Shown here: positions 41,455 through 53,555 of the stretch, in pieces
Layout of the letters: the number at the start of each line of letters is the position of its first letter
Position numbering within the stretch: the stretch's first letter is position 1
Assembly: GCA_030062745.1 (NCBI GenBank)
Contig: CP099848.1
Coordinates: 11,429,501-11,493,500, forward strand
Origin: Capitulum mitella
Taxonomy: Eukaryota; Arthropoda; Thecostraca; Pollicipedomorpha; Pollicipedidae
Length of the DNA: 64,000 bases
Reading direction: 5' to 3'
Program-made: the position numbers and the translations under genes
The notes under the pieces: model-generated
Database searches by the model: none
The model's input: only the letters and a program-made list of their open reading frames with translations
Told to the model about the DNA's origin: nothing

Positions 41455-41720
41455 GTTATTATTCTTTATCTCTTGGCTCCGCGGCTGAGATGCGATCGAC
41501 GTCCACTGTTTGAAGCTTCCAGCATTTCGCACCCACTTTTGGGAGGCTCGCCTTTGATTTTCGAAACATGTGCGCCATTTACGTAACGCCGGATTTCTTC
41601 TTCTATTCAGCGGTGCAGACGACTGATTGACGCCAGATGAGACATGACGTGACCCAAGACTAACCCGCGCACGGCCGTCGGTCGGCGACGATCACGCCCG
41701 ACCGGGGGAGTTGGCCGCCC
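41455..41720 (-). promoter_or_regulatory. likely promoter and non-coding exon 1 of the BTB-TLDc gene
   Basis: A strong donor on the minus strand (AATAAC then GTAAGTTTAG, exon end at 41,455) follows CpG-rich sequence. It pairs with the acceptor just before the start codon at 38,448. The transcription start is not defined. Confidence 0.6.
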
Positions 41721-43499
41721 CCCTCTAAATCACGAACGGTTGGTCACACGATAAAAATAAGTACAGCGTTGGAAAGCTTGTGACGAGTAGAGCTCGAAAC
41801 TGGTCTCATTTTTAGTTTTAAGTGATATGTAACCAATTTACGTCCCATATATGTTTTCTCATAGCCGACTGCATGAAACCGAGAAATGGCCTGAATCTCA
41901 AGGGCTGTGACGAATAACGCAAAGGTAAAGGCACCAACGCACAAGTAAAGGTCTGCAGATGCCGATACACGTCTAATTTCTCAGATTTGTTCAAATGTGT
42001 ATGCCGAAACGTTGAGTTCAAGACACGGTAATTTTCACGCCGGCTGTTGGCGGGCGCCGCAGCCGAAGGCTGTAAAAAATTAACGGGAACTAGTTTTAGT
42101 GTTCCTTTATTTTTACGACATAAGCCTCTTCATGCAGATTTTATTGATCCTACTGGTTCTTGTGATGGTTTCTCATGTTTAAATTTTGGAAAAAATCATT
42201 ACGTACCAGTCTACACAACTGGCGGAGCTCTATTCGCGAGAGCCTGTTTATTTCGAAGATATGCAATTTTCTGAGACTTTTTGAGGTTCTTGGAATTACT
42301 TACGTCTATGCAAGCCCGTTCTGCCGTTTTATGTCCGTTCTGAGTAATTCTTTGCTGGTTTTGACGGTGGTACATTTTGGCCCACAACAGTTATTCGTGA
42401 CCTGACCTCAGGTCAATGGCAGGAAGTCATTGATACTTTGCCCAATGTCGGTAACTAGATGTCTGCTTCACCCCACACTGAAAACGTTATGAAAAGTTCC
42501 GCCCATTTCCAAAAAAACGACGTGTTAAAAATGGCCTTGACCTTAGATCAATGACCCGGAAAATTCCGAAAAATCTGAGATAGCAGATTTGTTGCATTTA
42601 TCAAGATTAATAAACCCTGAAAGTATTATTGTGATATCTTGTTTTCCGTAAAAGTTAGAGGGCGCTAAACGCTTTTGGACATAGGTCCGTTTGGCATGAC
42701 CTAGGTCAGACATCTGACTTGACCTGAAGTAAAAACTTTGACACAATATGTAAAAATGATCAAGCAAAAGGTACACCAAGTTTCGTGGCTCTGTGTTAGT
42801 TCGTTTTCTCGCAATCCTAGAAAAACCCCAGGGGGCGGTCAACTGTCCCCCCAGTCGGGGGTGGGTTAAACAGTTGAGCCCAAGAGGCTGTGTGTCCGAA
42901 CTCACAGACAAACAAACAAATCAGCGGTACTCGCATTACGCACCAGCACTGCGTTCGAGTCAACTCTACATCGCTAATGGTCGTATATTTGGTTTAAGCA
43001 CATCGGATTCTTGGATAAAGACGCGCGATCCAATTCCCTGCATTTTCAGATGTCAGAATATTAGTGCCACGAGTGACATCTGACGCCACCTGAGACCGTC
43101 CCCTGCTCGCTGGCCACGATTTTGTCAAGTAAGGATTAACAACTGAGTACGCATGGTGCACACATACATCTTCGCCCGAGCAAGCGAATAAGGAATATGG
43201 AAAAATAATACTGCAAAACGGCATATATGAGGCGACAAGGCACGGCACTTACAAGACATCAAAATAACCACTGAGAAATATGCTACAATGCTTCCCTACG
43301 ACGTCAAAATGCCGAGCTTCTGACACAGTACCGCGACTGGCGCATGTTCCACAGGACGTGCGCCACATCAACATAAAATGGTGCACTGCACAGGCCAGGC
43401 GCAAGCGAAGGCGGGACGTGGCTGGCCATACGTGCGGCACCGACGGCGGGTCCGCCGTGTCCGGCGCGTAGTGCGAGTCACAGGCGACAGCTGACGGGG
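41721..43499. other. intergenic, with a foldback-type end at 42,740-42,885
   Basis: No gene seen. The segment around 42,775-42,885 (CCAAGTTTCGTGG, then CGCAATCCTAG, then a GGGGGCGG tract) matches the ends of the large foldback element at 54.6-59.7 kb, so it is probably a one-ended or broken relative. Confidence 0.5.
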
Positions 43500-46400
43500 T
43501 TACCCCGGCCGGACGTCCTCGGTCTGTCCGCCGGCGTACGGGTGGTCGGCGCTGGACTCGGCGGGCGCCGCCGACGGCGTCAGTCGCCGCCGGTACAGCC
43601 GACCTGGTCGACACAGGGGAGCGTCACCACACAGTCCAACAACAGTCACCACACAGCACACACCAGTCACCACACAGCCGACCTGGTCGACACAGGAGAG
43701 CATCACCACACAGTCCAACAGCATCACCACATGGTGAGCCAATAGCCAACACGACCAAAACAACAATAAGCACAAATCCAACACAACAATCGCCATCCGG
43801 CTGGCCTTTCCCACACAAAAACGGCGGGCATGACGCGACTAAAACTGGTCCATTCATGACCCCGACACAGCACACGCCCACAGGCCGGAGCCCAACACGG
43901 CCGAGGTCAATCTGGAGTGCCCGCTGCACAGCACCTGTGCGGCCCCGGCGCCGTATGCGCGTGTGCCGCTCCAGAAGGGCGGCCGTCTCGGAGAGCATCT
44001 GGGTGGCCTCGCTCTCGGTGGCCTGCTCCAGCTTGGCGTGCAGCCGGAACAGGTTGGTCTTCACCAGCTCCTTGACATCGGAGGCGGGGGTGCCGCCGCT
44101 ACCGCCGCCCTCCGCAGGCCGCAGTGTCCTGGGAAGTCGGCCACGCCACGGTTACTCGCCCAGCCACGAGACGTCCTCCCGAAACAATCGGAAATATAAG
44201 TGGAGGAAAGCGTGGCCAATTCACTAATATAGATCTGATCGTTAAAAGCGCATAATGCATCTGCACAAAACAGCAGAAGGGCAGACACTGGCATAACCAT
44301 GGAGCGAAAAGCACAAAAGAGGAATACCTAGACATCTGTAACAAATGCCCCACAAATAAGTCAAAGCCAAATGGCCTTAGCAGTACCTTAACAAAAACAC
44401 TGCCACTTTTCTCCAGATCAGAGGCACCACAGTGCAGCCCGGCACGACAGCGGCTCGCGGTACTGACCTGAGTTTCCGTCTCGCCGGCCCGCCTGTGCGG
44501 ATGAGCCGGCCTCTGGGCGGTGGCTGCGGCTCGTCCACAGACGGCGCCATCAGACGCTCGACCTGGGAAACAGCGGCGCCGTCAGCAGGAGCCGGACAGA
44601 CTCGGCAGGTGGCCGAGGACTGCAGCTGACCGGCGGACACGACACTCACGTAGTTCAACAGCTGCACGTCTTGCGGCCAGGATTAGACCACGACCAGAGC
44701 CACGAGGCACGACTCGGCGTTTCAAGACAATGCCATTCGCTGGATCTGACGGCACTTAGGTCCGCCTGAACCTATTTTGGTATTTCATTGCCAGGACCTG
44801 TGTCAGCAGCAGTGCCCCTATCTTCCCGAGTTTCTCGTTCGTTGGCAGCAGTCCTCACCTGTCTAGAGTTCATCGGGCATATGTCAGCGGTCCCCACCTG
44901 TCTGAGCCTCCCTGCCGGTGGCTGCCGTCCTCACCTGTTTGAGTCTCTCTGCAGCCGGCAGCAGTTCCGGCCCGGCGTCCCTGTTCCGGCTCCAGCTCCG
45001 GCTCCGGCTCGGGCGCCGGCTCCGCGGCGGCGGCGGCGGCGGCGGTGGAACGCCTCTTGCGCTGTCTCGGCCGACTGTCTCTGATGGCACGCTCCAGCAG
45101 CACCAGTTGGTGGTGCGCTGGAATCGTAAACACTGTCTTAACACAACGCAACACAATACAGGCAAACCACCCCACACGCAGCAAATGCACCCCCTTACAC
45201 GAAGACTGGTAAAACAAGACCGCACGGGTAAACAATGGAAACAGGAAAAGCAAGAACAAAAAACAGGAGCACGCGCAATCACGCATGCGCGCATGGATGT
45301 ACATCCACAATCATGTCTCCACACACACAGGCTCGACCACACAACCAGAACAAAAAAAAAACGAAATATCATCCTTAACTGTATTTCCGGACAGTCTCCC
45401 CTTCCATCTCCTCCAAAGGCAGCAGCTGTACATTCGCTTAGCTCCTCCTTACCTCCTATCACAGTGATAATTTTGTTTCTGTGACCCGAGGGTGAATACC
45501 AAAGCGTGCCTTTGTGTTATGTGTCTATGCCAATATTACGAGCAACGTTTACATGGCGTGTATTCAGACTTATCTGTACACTTACAACTTGAGCTGGCAC
45601 TTCAGAAACAAAACAGTGATGCTCCAAACTGGTGGCAGATAGTGTGCGAATGATTGATAATGTGTCAAAACTTTGGGAATCCTTCATCAGCACTACCATG
45701 GTGGCAGAGTTGGATGCGTGCGTGTGTATGGCACGATCTGCCTTTTTTGGTTATTTGACAACAAAAGATTTGATTTCACTCGGTCCAAAAACAATGAGAA
45801 GAAAATGTCCTGAGATCAGGAAACTTTGGGAAGTGTTCAAAATTCCGACCATGCCTTCCTTCCAGTGGCAAGCGCCGTACCTTTGGCCAGCTCGCGTTCG
45901 GAGGAGAGAGGCGAGTTGTCCGGCTGCTGGCACGTGTGCAGCAGGGAGAAGCGCGCCTTCACCGAGCCGTCGGCGTTCGTCTTGGTGCGGATGTACGCCG
46001 GACAGTAGTTGCCCGTCTTCTTCCAGCGCTGGGGCCGGTCCGTGCCGGACGGCTGGCCCGACCTGAGACAGGGACGGGGTGACGACACAATCCCGTCCGC
46101 CCAGGCACCTCGGACCAGGTGCAGCCGTGCGGACAAACACAGGGTAACCGGATAGGCTCGACGTCGGAGGTCAGAAATACCGTCGCAGCTCGGTATCCCA
46201 CGCCACAGCCCACGCTATCCATAGTCAGTCTTGGGACCAAAAGTCAGATTGTGTCAGAATACACACTCCCCTCCCATGTCAGAAACAATCACTGCAGTAG
46301 GCAAATTCGACATCTGCAGCTCAATTCCGCCACATAGCACGCCTGACTGCAACTGCATTCTCGGCGTTCACGGCCGCAGCCGGCGGCGGGGGCTCCTGCC

Positions 46401-49400
46401 CCGGCGACTGTCGGCAGTCCCCGCAGAAGGTGCGGACCCACCTGGAGCAGGCGAAGCGGCGCCAGTCGCTGCGCGTCTCCCGGACCACGTACCGCCGCGC
46501 CGACTCCTTCTCCCGCTCCTCCTTCCACGACAGGAAGCCTGGCGGCCACGGTGACGGCACGTCACGTCAGAGGCGAACCACCGCGATCGGTCAGAGACTA
46601 CCAAACGTATCCTGTCAAACGCTGCCAGAAGAGCCGTGACAGGACAGGCTGGCAACAACAGTGCAGTGCTAAAGTCTGAGGATATTACCTCTGTGCCACA
46701 AGGATTATATATAACAGTGCATGGCAATCTGGCACCATACATTCTGCATGTATAGCACATCATGCTTAGACAAGGAAATCAGACAAACCAAGGTAAACTA
46801 CAGACAACACCCTTTTTTCATACAGCATAAGAGTGTGATGGGCACTCTTATGCTGTATAAAATGTTTGATAAGACAAGCCATATAGCTGCCAGAGATAAT
46901 ACAAATATGCATGAAAAATTAATAAGACGAAAATCTAATACAGCAATAAAATGCTTTTTATGATTAATATGCAATCTGAATAGCACAACTGAAGCCAGAC
47001 AAAGGATGGCTATGGAAGTACAGGAAATGATGACACAGTCTCCAACCCAAGTCAACAGAGCCTTGGCTGCCTTCCAGCCTAAATTGTATGCCCAAACAAG
47101 TTTTGCATGAAGCATGCTAATGGTCATGCAGCTTGAAGAAGGGAATGAAGAAGTTGTGCATGCTCTTCTAAAGGCTGGGACACAGCCAGCACAGGTTGAT
47201 GTGCCAGATGCAAAGGACCCAGTGACCTTCAAGGGCAATGCTGACTGAAAAGCACTTCAGATTACTCGCAGCTACCAACTTATTCAGAAGGTGGCCACTG
47301 ACTGCAGAATTATATGCCTGTGTAGACTAAGTATGACAGAGGCAGTACTATAAGAAGAGGTTTACTGGACCTCTGGATGAATGATGCAAATTTGGATCAA
47401 ACTACAGGCAAATGAAGACTTTGTTCAGAGGTAGAAAAAACGCTACCACTTACTGTCACATCAAAGACTAAAAAGTAGGAAATAAGATAGAAGACATTAT
47501 TACAAAAGTCACCAGATAATCATGGACAACAACACCTGGGTCATTTCATGTCAAATCGCTCAAGAGCCACCAAGTCCCCTTCCAATGCCCATGAAATCTG
47601 GTATGCTCAAAGTACCTACGGACAACCACAAATTCTAGCCCTGTGTGACTTTTGGAGTCAAACTTACAGGTCATGAGAGGTCACTGATTTCTGCAGACAT
47701 TACAGGATTCAAATACCCATAACTCAGTGGTAGATCGTCATAAAAAACTGCAATTAGTGCAATTCGATCCAGGAATGTTTCAACTTTCATACATGGGGAA
47801 TTGTTTTCCCCTAACATCTCAATGACATTTGATCTTACCAGGTCAAATTAAACATTTTCGGGTATAATTATGTTTGGTCCCCTGATCTTCACAAAAAATG
47901 CAGCACATCAGGTGCCATAGTATCTGCAATACAGGTGGCAAAAAATATTTCTGGGAATTTCCAAATCCTTGAGATATCTCAACTTATGTAATGCCAGGTG
48001 GCTTTAAGAAATATTCCTTGAGGCTATTTGATGAATATTAGTTGATTTTGTGTCTTTTGTTTATTGACTGGGCCACAGTCTGGTGTGCACAATGTCCTGC
48101 TTATGTGCTACAAACCACTCTAATCTTAAATTTCTCAAGCTGGAATGTCAAGGGTCAAAGGTCATGACACCAGATCACCAATCGATCCCAGGCATCCAGA
48201 TCTGACATAACTTTTCTTCACTTTTTAATGAAAGTGATGTTCTTCTGCCCAATGTTCTTGGGTCCTAAAGTAGACTGAGATAATCTTAGTCATGCATCTG
48301 GATCACCTGAAGGTCAACTGAGGTCAATGACTATGACAGACCTTGGATAAGCTGTGATGGCCATGGATTCAAGTTTTTAGGACAATGATTCTGGATTTCA
48401 CACATATTTCATCTCTTCAGACTATCAAAATATCACAAATTTCTTCCAATGTTCCCTAGAGGGCATGGGCTTTTTAGCATTAGCATCATTCCTTGAATAA
48501 GTTGGTCAGGAAACATCCATCATGTATTCATGAACACTGCTATTTGCAACAACAGCTCCAGTTTTTCAGGAAAGGCATGACCATATTTCCTTTACATGAA
48601 TAAATGTGAAATTTGATACCAGTGACCTAAAAATCTTGAATCCACAGCCATCATAGGTCATCCAAGGCCAATCATGGTCAATGACCTCAGCTGACCTTCA
48701 AATGGTCCCAGTGCATGGCTAAGATTGTCCCAGGTGGCTTTAGGATCAAATAACATTGAAAGGACTTACTTTCATAAGGAAAATAAAAGACATATGTCAA
48801 ATATGGATGGTAGGTGGTCAAATGGTGATGAGGTGTCATGACCTTTGACCCCTGACCATTTTGGTGTAACAGTTTAAGGTCAAGCTGATGTGAAGTACAC
48901 AAGCAGGGCATTGCACACACTGAACTGAAACATACTCAGACAAACAGGAGGCACAGAATCAATCAACATTCATCAAAGAGCCTCAGGGCATGTTTCCCAA
49001 ATGTTATTTGGCATTGCATAGGTTGAGATATCTAAACAAGTTGAAGTTTCCCCCAAAACATTTTTCCCATGCCTACTGCAGATATCAGGGTGCCTACTGC
49101 CCTACACTTCCACAAAAAGAAGGGGGAAGACATGGTCAAACCCCAAAATGCTGAATTTGGCAGTGAGGTCAAAGGTTAACACGAGGTTAACACATAAAGT
49201 TTCCCATGTATGAAAGCTGGAACATTTCTGCAGTGGATCATGCTAATCACACTTTTCTGTGACCATTTATCACAGAGCTAAGGGTATTTAAATAATGCAA
49301 TGTCTACAAAATTGGTGACCTTTTGTGGCCTGTAACTTTGACCTCACAGGTCACCCAGGGATAAAAAACTGGCAGATGTTTACCTTTCCATAGGTATCAT

Positions 49401-50603
49401 GAGTCTATCAAATCCCATCAAAATTGACAGGAATCAGGCAAAAAAGTGCCCAATCTTGCATGAACTGACATGGAATGGCCCACAGTGACACAGTCCCTCA
49501 AAAGGATATTTGAAAAGGAACTTACTTCCCATATTAGGGAACAGCTGAATTTCCTTTTGCATCTGTATTGCATGTTTTTCCTTAAGGTGCCCTCTAAGGT
49601 GATTTTCTGACTTGATTGGTTCTCCACATGCCAGGGGGCATGTATTTGTTTCCTGAGAAATGTGTCCATCAAGTTAAGTTACTCAACTCCACTTATATTC
49701 AGTAACATATGCTTATAAAAATAACAATTTGCAGTCACAAAACTCCTCAATCCATCAGAACAGTTGAATCATACACATTCAATAGAGATATCAGATGAAC
49801 ATGGCACTAATCTGGAGCTTTAAAAATGGAATGTGGTGGAAATCATGAAAATATTCCAGCCAATAGCAATAATGTTGGTTATGAGATAAACAAAAACTGT
49901 TATTTCAAAGTCATACCAATACAACAGCAGGGATAGCCTTCTTGGTTTTTGATGCCCTGCTATCACATGAGAGTGTTGCATAAGCTGCCACCTCCACCTC
50001 ACCCTCTGTCTGAAAAGCAACACAAATGGTAAGGCATGAGATGAACAAGATGCAGGGGCAAAGGCAAAAACTTGGAAAGTTGTGACTGCTTATGACATCT
50101 GAGCTCTGCACTGACAGTTATCAAACTGACCCAAATGCCTCCACTGTTAGGCCATCTTTCAGCTATGAACATAAATTAGATGAATCTGACCATGCTTATC
50201 ATCTTAAATCCACAACTAAGCCAACACTGCTGAAATGATATGACTTTTAATGTAAAATGGTAATTTTCACATTATGTGGTTGAATACAATACAAAAGGTA
50301 TCACTCATGAATGGATGAATGCATCAAAAACCATGCTCTTACCAAAAGAACTGCAGGATGCAACATGTTCACATCGCAATCTTTGTGTTCTTCCAAAACT
50401 TGCTCCAAATCTAAAGCTGTGTTATCTGCATCTTCTTGCTGAATTACTTCTTCCAAGGGGTGTGCATCAGCAAAATCAATTTCATATTGTACCTCACTGT
50501 GATAGGGGTGATTGACAATCTCATAAACAAGTGATGTTTCAGTGTTGTTTTGATCATCAAAAATCGTTTTTTCATCTTGCTTTACTAGCACCTTTTTTAC
50601 CAT
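43500..50603 (-). CDS. C2H2 finger plus FLYWCH/GCM-like zinc-binding domain protein (9 exons)
   Basis: Exons: 50603-50343, 50009-49917, 49652-49526, 46538-46442, 46062-45881, 45117-44935, 44562-44468, 44128-43935, 43603-43500. Residues 1-118 are acidic. Exon 3 holds a classical finger, CPLACG ... H-x4-H with C-x3-C-x12-H spacing at about residues 123-141. Exons 4-5 join to FLSWKEEREKESARRYVV, then WRRFACSRSG, then KKTGNYCPAYIRTK and FSLLHTCQ. That is the layout of a WRKY/GCM/FLYWCH-type fold found in many invertebrate proteins of unknown function, often transposase-derived. Exon 6 is basic then Ala and Glu-Pro rich; exon 8 is helical (LFRLHAKLEQATESEATQML). The role is probably nuclear DNA binding, by inference. 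Exon lengths sum to 1336, one base over 3 x 445, because exon 6 changes frame internally. Adjusted length is about 444 residues. No gene name recognised. Confidence 0.82.
43598..43745. repeat. 80-bp repeat copying the last acceptor of the zinc-finger gene
   Basis: GCCGACCTGGTCGACACAGG at 43,598 recurs exactly at 43,678. On the minus strand it is the acceptor GTCGACCAG followed by GTCGGCTGT. CACCACACAG subrepeats fill the interval. Confidence 0.9.
44840..44955. repeat. ~40-bp repeat copying the exon 6 donor of the zinc-finger gene
   Basis: Three units carry CACCTGT in a CTGCCGTCCTCACCTGT-like context (near 44,857, 44,895 and 44,934). On the minus strand each is ACAG followed by GTGAGG or GTGGGG, so two extra donor-like sites follow the true one. 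Confidence 0.8.
44935..45117 (-). CDS. zinc-finger gene exon 6 with an apparent one-base frame break
   Basis: Entering in phase from exon 5 gives AHHQLVLLERAIRDSRPRQR, a poly-Ala tract and a Glu-Pro tract. Leaving in phase with exon 7 requires GPELLPAAERLKQ, which is one base out of that frame. The switch falls in GC-rich repeats near 44,970-44,985, where an assembly indel is plausible. The alternative is a small unseen intron or a genuine mutant allele. Confidence 0.65.
46563..47536. other. 3' part of zinc-finger gene intron 3
   Basis: The CpG-depleted block ends here at about 46,650. Apart from a 16-bp hairpin at 46,820 it shows no exon or repeat that I recognise. Confidence 0.5.
46820..46858. 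repeat. 16-bp perfect inverted repeat, 7-bp spacer
   Basis: ATACAGCATAAGAGTG, spacer TGATGGG, then the exact complement. It is a strong hairpin in intron RNA on either strand. Confidence 0.93.
47537..49485. mobile_element. foldback element, family 1, copy B
   Basis: It starts TGGGTCATTTCATGTCAA and ends with the inverted TGACATGGAATGGCCCA, and it aligns along its length to copy A at 1.1-3.08 kb (for example the GGTCA-rich centre and the TTTAGG(A/G)CAATGATT block). It is about 1.95 kb with two inverted halves and no transposase frame. It lies in intron 3 of the zinc-finger gene, within 50 bp of the exon 3 donor. It is CpG-poor where copy A has CpG. Confidence 0.85.
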
Positions 50604-51100
50604 GACTGTTTCAAAAATGGGACGCTAACTTCAAAATCTATGAAGGAAGACAGACACACCTTTGCACAGTTTGGCAATACCACGTAAAAACGAATAAATG
50701 TTGGCAATTTTTGTCTGTCTTCTTGTGACTTAAGACGCACAGTGTCCTGGGATCACGTTTTGTCTTGTTTCAGACTCCTATGTCAAATTTTACGTCCCGT
50801 CTGGCGTCCGTCAGTCGTCTGTCATTTTTGTTGACGTTTTCTGCGCTACAAAGGTATGTGGTGCGCCATACATGAAATATTTTATGCTTGCCAAATAATG
50901 GCCAAATGGTACAGAATTGGTGAAACCGTACGAGATATTATGCAAGTGTTACGAGATAACTTCACATCATTTATTGCGAACACCAATCCTTCAGTTCAAC
51001 GGACTTTGCTCATACATCACCGATTTCACTTCTCTCCTGATTGGATTCACCTTTCACTACTGCCACTCATCTGCTCACCGTTTTGGCTCGTATCACTTTC
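50604..51100 (-). promoter_or_regulatory. promoter region of the zinc-finger gene
   Basis: CpG density rises sharply upstream of the start codon at 50,603 and the exon 1 frame opens with a well-placed ATG after a stop. No TATA box is obvious. The transcription start is not defined. Confidence 0.5.
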
Positions 51101-51282
51101 GGGATGTGGTTTATTGGCTAATACGGATCCGTCAATGAAATCGTTCATTCGATCGCCGGTATTACTCAATCATCGCAGCGTTTTTAACTGAGTTTCACTG
51201 TGAATTGTGAAGCAATGCGTATGAATCAAGTGTGTGGATCTAAGGCTTTGTGGCGGTGCCCATCGGTGAGCCGTATTGACAG

Positions 51283-51298
51283 CCACTAGATGGCAGTG
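51283..51298 (+). promoter_or_regulatory. CTCF-like motif
   Basis: CCACTAGATGGCAGTG fits the CTCF core (CCASYAGRKGGCR) shared by insects and vertebrates. A single 14-base match in 64 kb can occur by chance. Confidence 0.4.
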
Positions 51299-51699
51299 TG
51301 CTGGTTCGTTGCATGCACAGGCGATCGGACTGTGCGACCCGCACTCAACAGTCATCTCAATGCTGTTGCAACGACAGGCCGCACTGCGACACGAATAATC
51401 ACATGCGCTACATTTTGGTGGCCTCGACGAGATCTTCGGAACAACAAGTCTTCCCAGACGCCTAGCACCCGCTCATGGCTCCGGCTGTGTCACAAGGCAC
51501 GTAGACGTTGGCCTCCGCTGCACTGCAAGGATCACCGCTGTTCTGGTCCGTCTCAACACCAAAGAGACCCCCGTTGCTGACCCATTAACAGCCGGCCCGA
51601 CTACACCATGCAGACCTGCTGCTGATCCACTAGCTGCTGGTCCAGCGGGTTCTCCACTCTAACCAAACGCCAAGGCTCCCAGCTGAGGCCACGCGCGTC

Positions 51700-52250
51700 T
51701 GCGTGGTGACTCAGCCTCTCCAACGTGGAGCGCTGCTGCTGGCACCCTCGCCATCACCACTACCGGAAGTACTCCGCCTCGACGTCCGGTCCGCCTGCTG
51801 CAACGGCCATAGCGTTGGCCTCGTCCTGGCCCCGGCTCCATCGCGGCCGCAGCACCAGCCGGCACCTGCGTCACGGCAGCTCACCCTGGCGGACGGACCC
51901 GGCGTTGACGCTTCGACGGCCGACCCACCGCTGCCGTCGACGCTCTGGCTGCAGCGCTGGCGCCACCGCGGCCGCAGAGTTGGCCTCAGCACCGGTCACA
52001 GGCTCAGCCCATCGCGCTGCAGCCCCGGCCGTTCCCGGCCGCCACTGCAATTCTGGCCGCGGCACTGGCTCCACCGCCGCCGCAGTGTGGGTCCTCACCT
52101 GCCGCGGCGGCAGTTCCTCGGCGGCAGACGCCGACAGTCTCACTCACCGCTGTCGACATCCGGCCGCAATGCCGGCTGGCCCCACCGCGGCCACAGCATC
52201 GGCCGTCTCTGCCGACACCGACGCCATCCGCCATCGGCGCTCCGGGTCGT
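51700..52250. repeat. degenerate GC-rich repeat
   Basis: Diverged units sharing CCACCGCGGCCGCAG-like cores recur through 550 bp. They create long Pro, Ala, Arg and His-rich frames on both strands that I do not take as genes. Confidence 0.55.
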
Positions 52251-52329
52251 GACTCCCCGGCGAGTCCACGGTCCCGACCAACAACCCTCGGCTAGATATC
52301 GCTCAACGCACACCAGAGTTGCAATGAAA

Positions 52330-53555
52330 CTGGAACGGCGCTTGTGGTGAACACAACGAACACCGCAATTCCAGAAAACCCCGAGCAAGGCCAGGTGAAG
52401 CCCAGGCAATACTTCCGGGCCTCGTCGGATTGCTCGGATTTGCCCAACCTCCACAGGATCAGGTAACTCAAGCTCGTCCAAGCACTGCCTGGCAGCTCGG
52501 AATGCGTCGGTCTTGCTCGACCTGAGCCCAAATTGCGCTTGAGAGCAAAGCACATTTTACTCGGGTTCTGTGGCGTGCCCGGGGAGTCAAGCACACTGTA
52601 GCTCAATCAAACAAATTGCTGGCTGGAAACAGCGGTAACTAGTAAAAATGGCTGGAGATTCCCAAAAATAATCGGGGGGGGGGGTCCACACAGGATTTCA
52701 AGCCGTTTCTTTCCAGTCATTCCCACAGGCAATAATGAAATGGCAACATAAATGCTACTGTGCCCTTATCTAGTTTGTGCATGCACTCGCAAAGTTGACT
52801 GAGCTAGTTATTTTGCATCACGTGGGAACCTCTGCTGAATAGCTCCTCTGTGGCCCTCATTGGAGGGAAATACGTGGAGGATTCCGTGTAGAAAGTTTAT
52901 TTGAGACAGACCAGAATAAGTGGTTCACAGTGAAGGATGCCAATTCCAAACGAAGAGTTAGCAAAGAGGAGGCCAGCAAAGGTGGCTCTTCATATGAGCC
53001 TCCACCATGGTTGAACAATTGGGACGAATTTTGATATGGAAAAAGAAATTCGCCGGACCCTAAAATCAAATGTGTCATTGACAACGATTTTACGGTATAC
53101 TATTTTATAAAACAAGAAAAAGCATGAACGAGGTAAGAAACTGATATGGAATTCCATACCAATGACTTCTTGGTATGAAAAACTCCATACGAAAGTTACA
53201 CAAAGTTACACCCCTGACCTTCACTGACAGTGACGAAGGTCGTTTGCACACGCATTACGCAAGTCGGTTCTGTGACTCCGGAGGTCTTTGGGATTGGAAT
53301 CGAGAGACGTAACGGATACAATGGTCTCGCTGGAGGAATGGTAAGGGCCCTTTGGCTGGTGCTGAACTTTCGAGACTCATCCACAGACGCCTCATCAGCA
53401 GGTGCTGAGAATTCCAACTCACTGGGAGTCTCACGAGACGTGTAGGTCGCTCTTGCGACTCTACCAAGATTCCGTACCTCGGGCGTAAGCCGCACCCAAG
53501 ACTCGACCGGGAGTCCGCATCAGAGGACGCGGTACATCCGAACTGGGCCCGCGGG
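52330..53555. other. intergenic, nothing firm
   Basis: A poly-G run lies at about 52,674-52,683. A 99-codon minus frame (53495-53196) is moderately protein-like but matches no domain I know. Confidence 0.45.

Larger units (their letters stand above)
51180..52320 (+). mobile_element. possible LTR-retrotransposon fossil (LTR end and leader)
   Basis: The sequence around 51,411-51,432 resembles the junction between a 5' LTR and the primer-binding region of Ty3/Gypsy- or BEL-type elements (ACA followed by TTTTGGTGGCCTCGACGAG). It is followed by a GC-rich, repetitive stretch. No complete protein domain and no second LTR are visible, so at most it is an old broken copy. Confidence 0.3.

Noticed and set aside
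51703-52350. 215-codon plus-strand frame
   Set aside because: GC-rich degenerate repeat; equally long frames exist in other phases and on the other strand.
53196-53495. 99-codon minus-strand frame upstream of the EF-hand gene
   Set aside because: Moderately protein-like but no domain, no splice context and no partner exon could be found.
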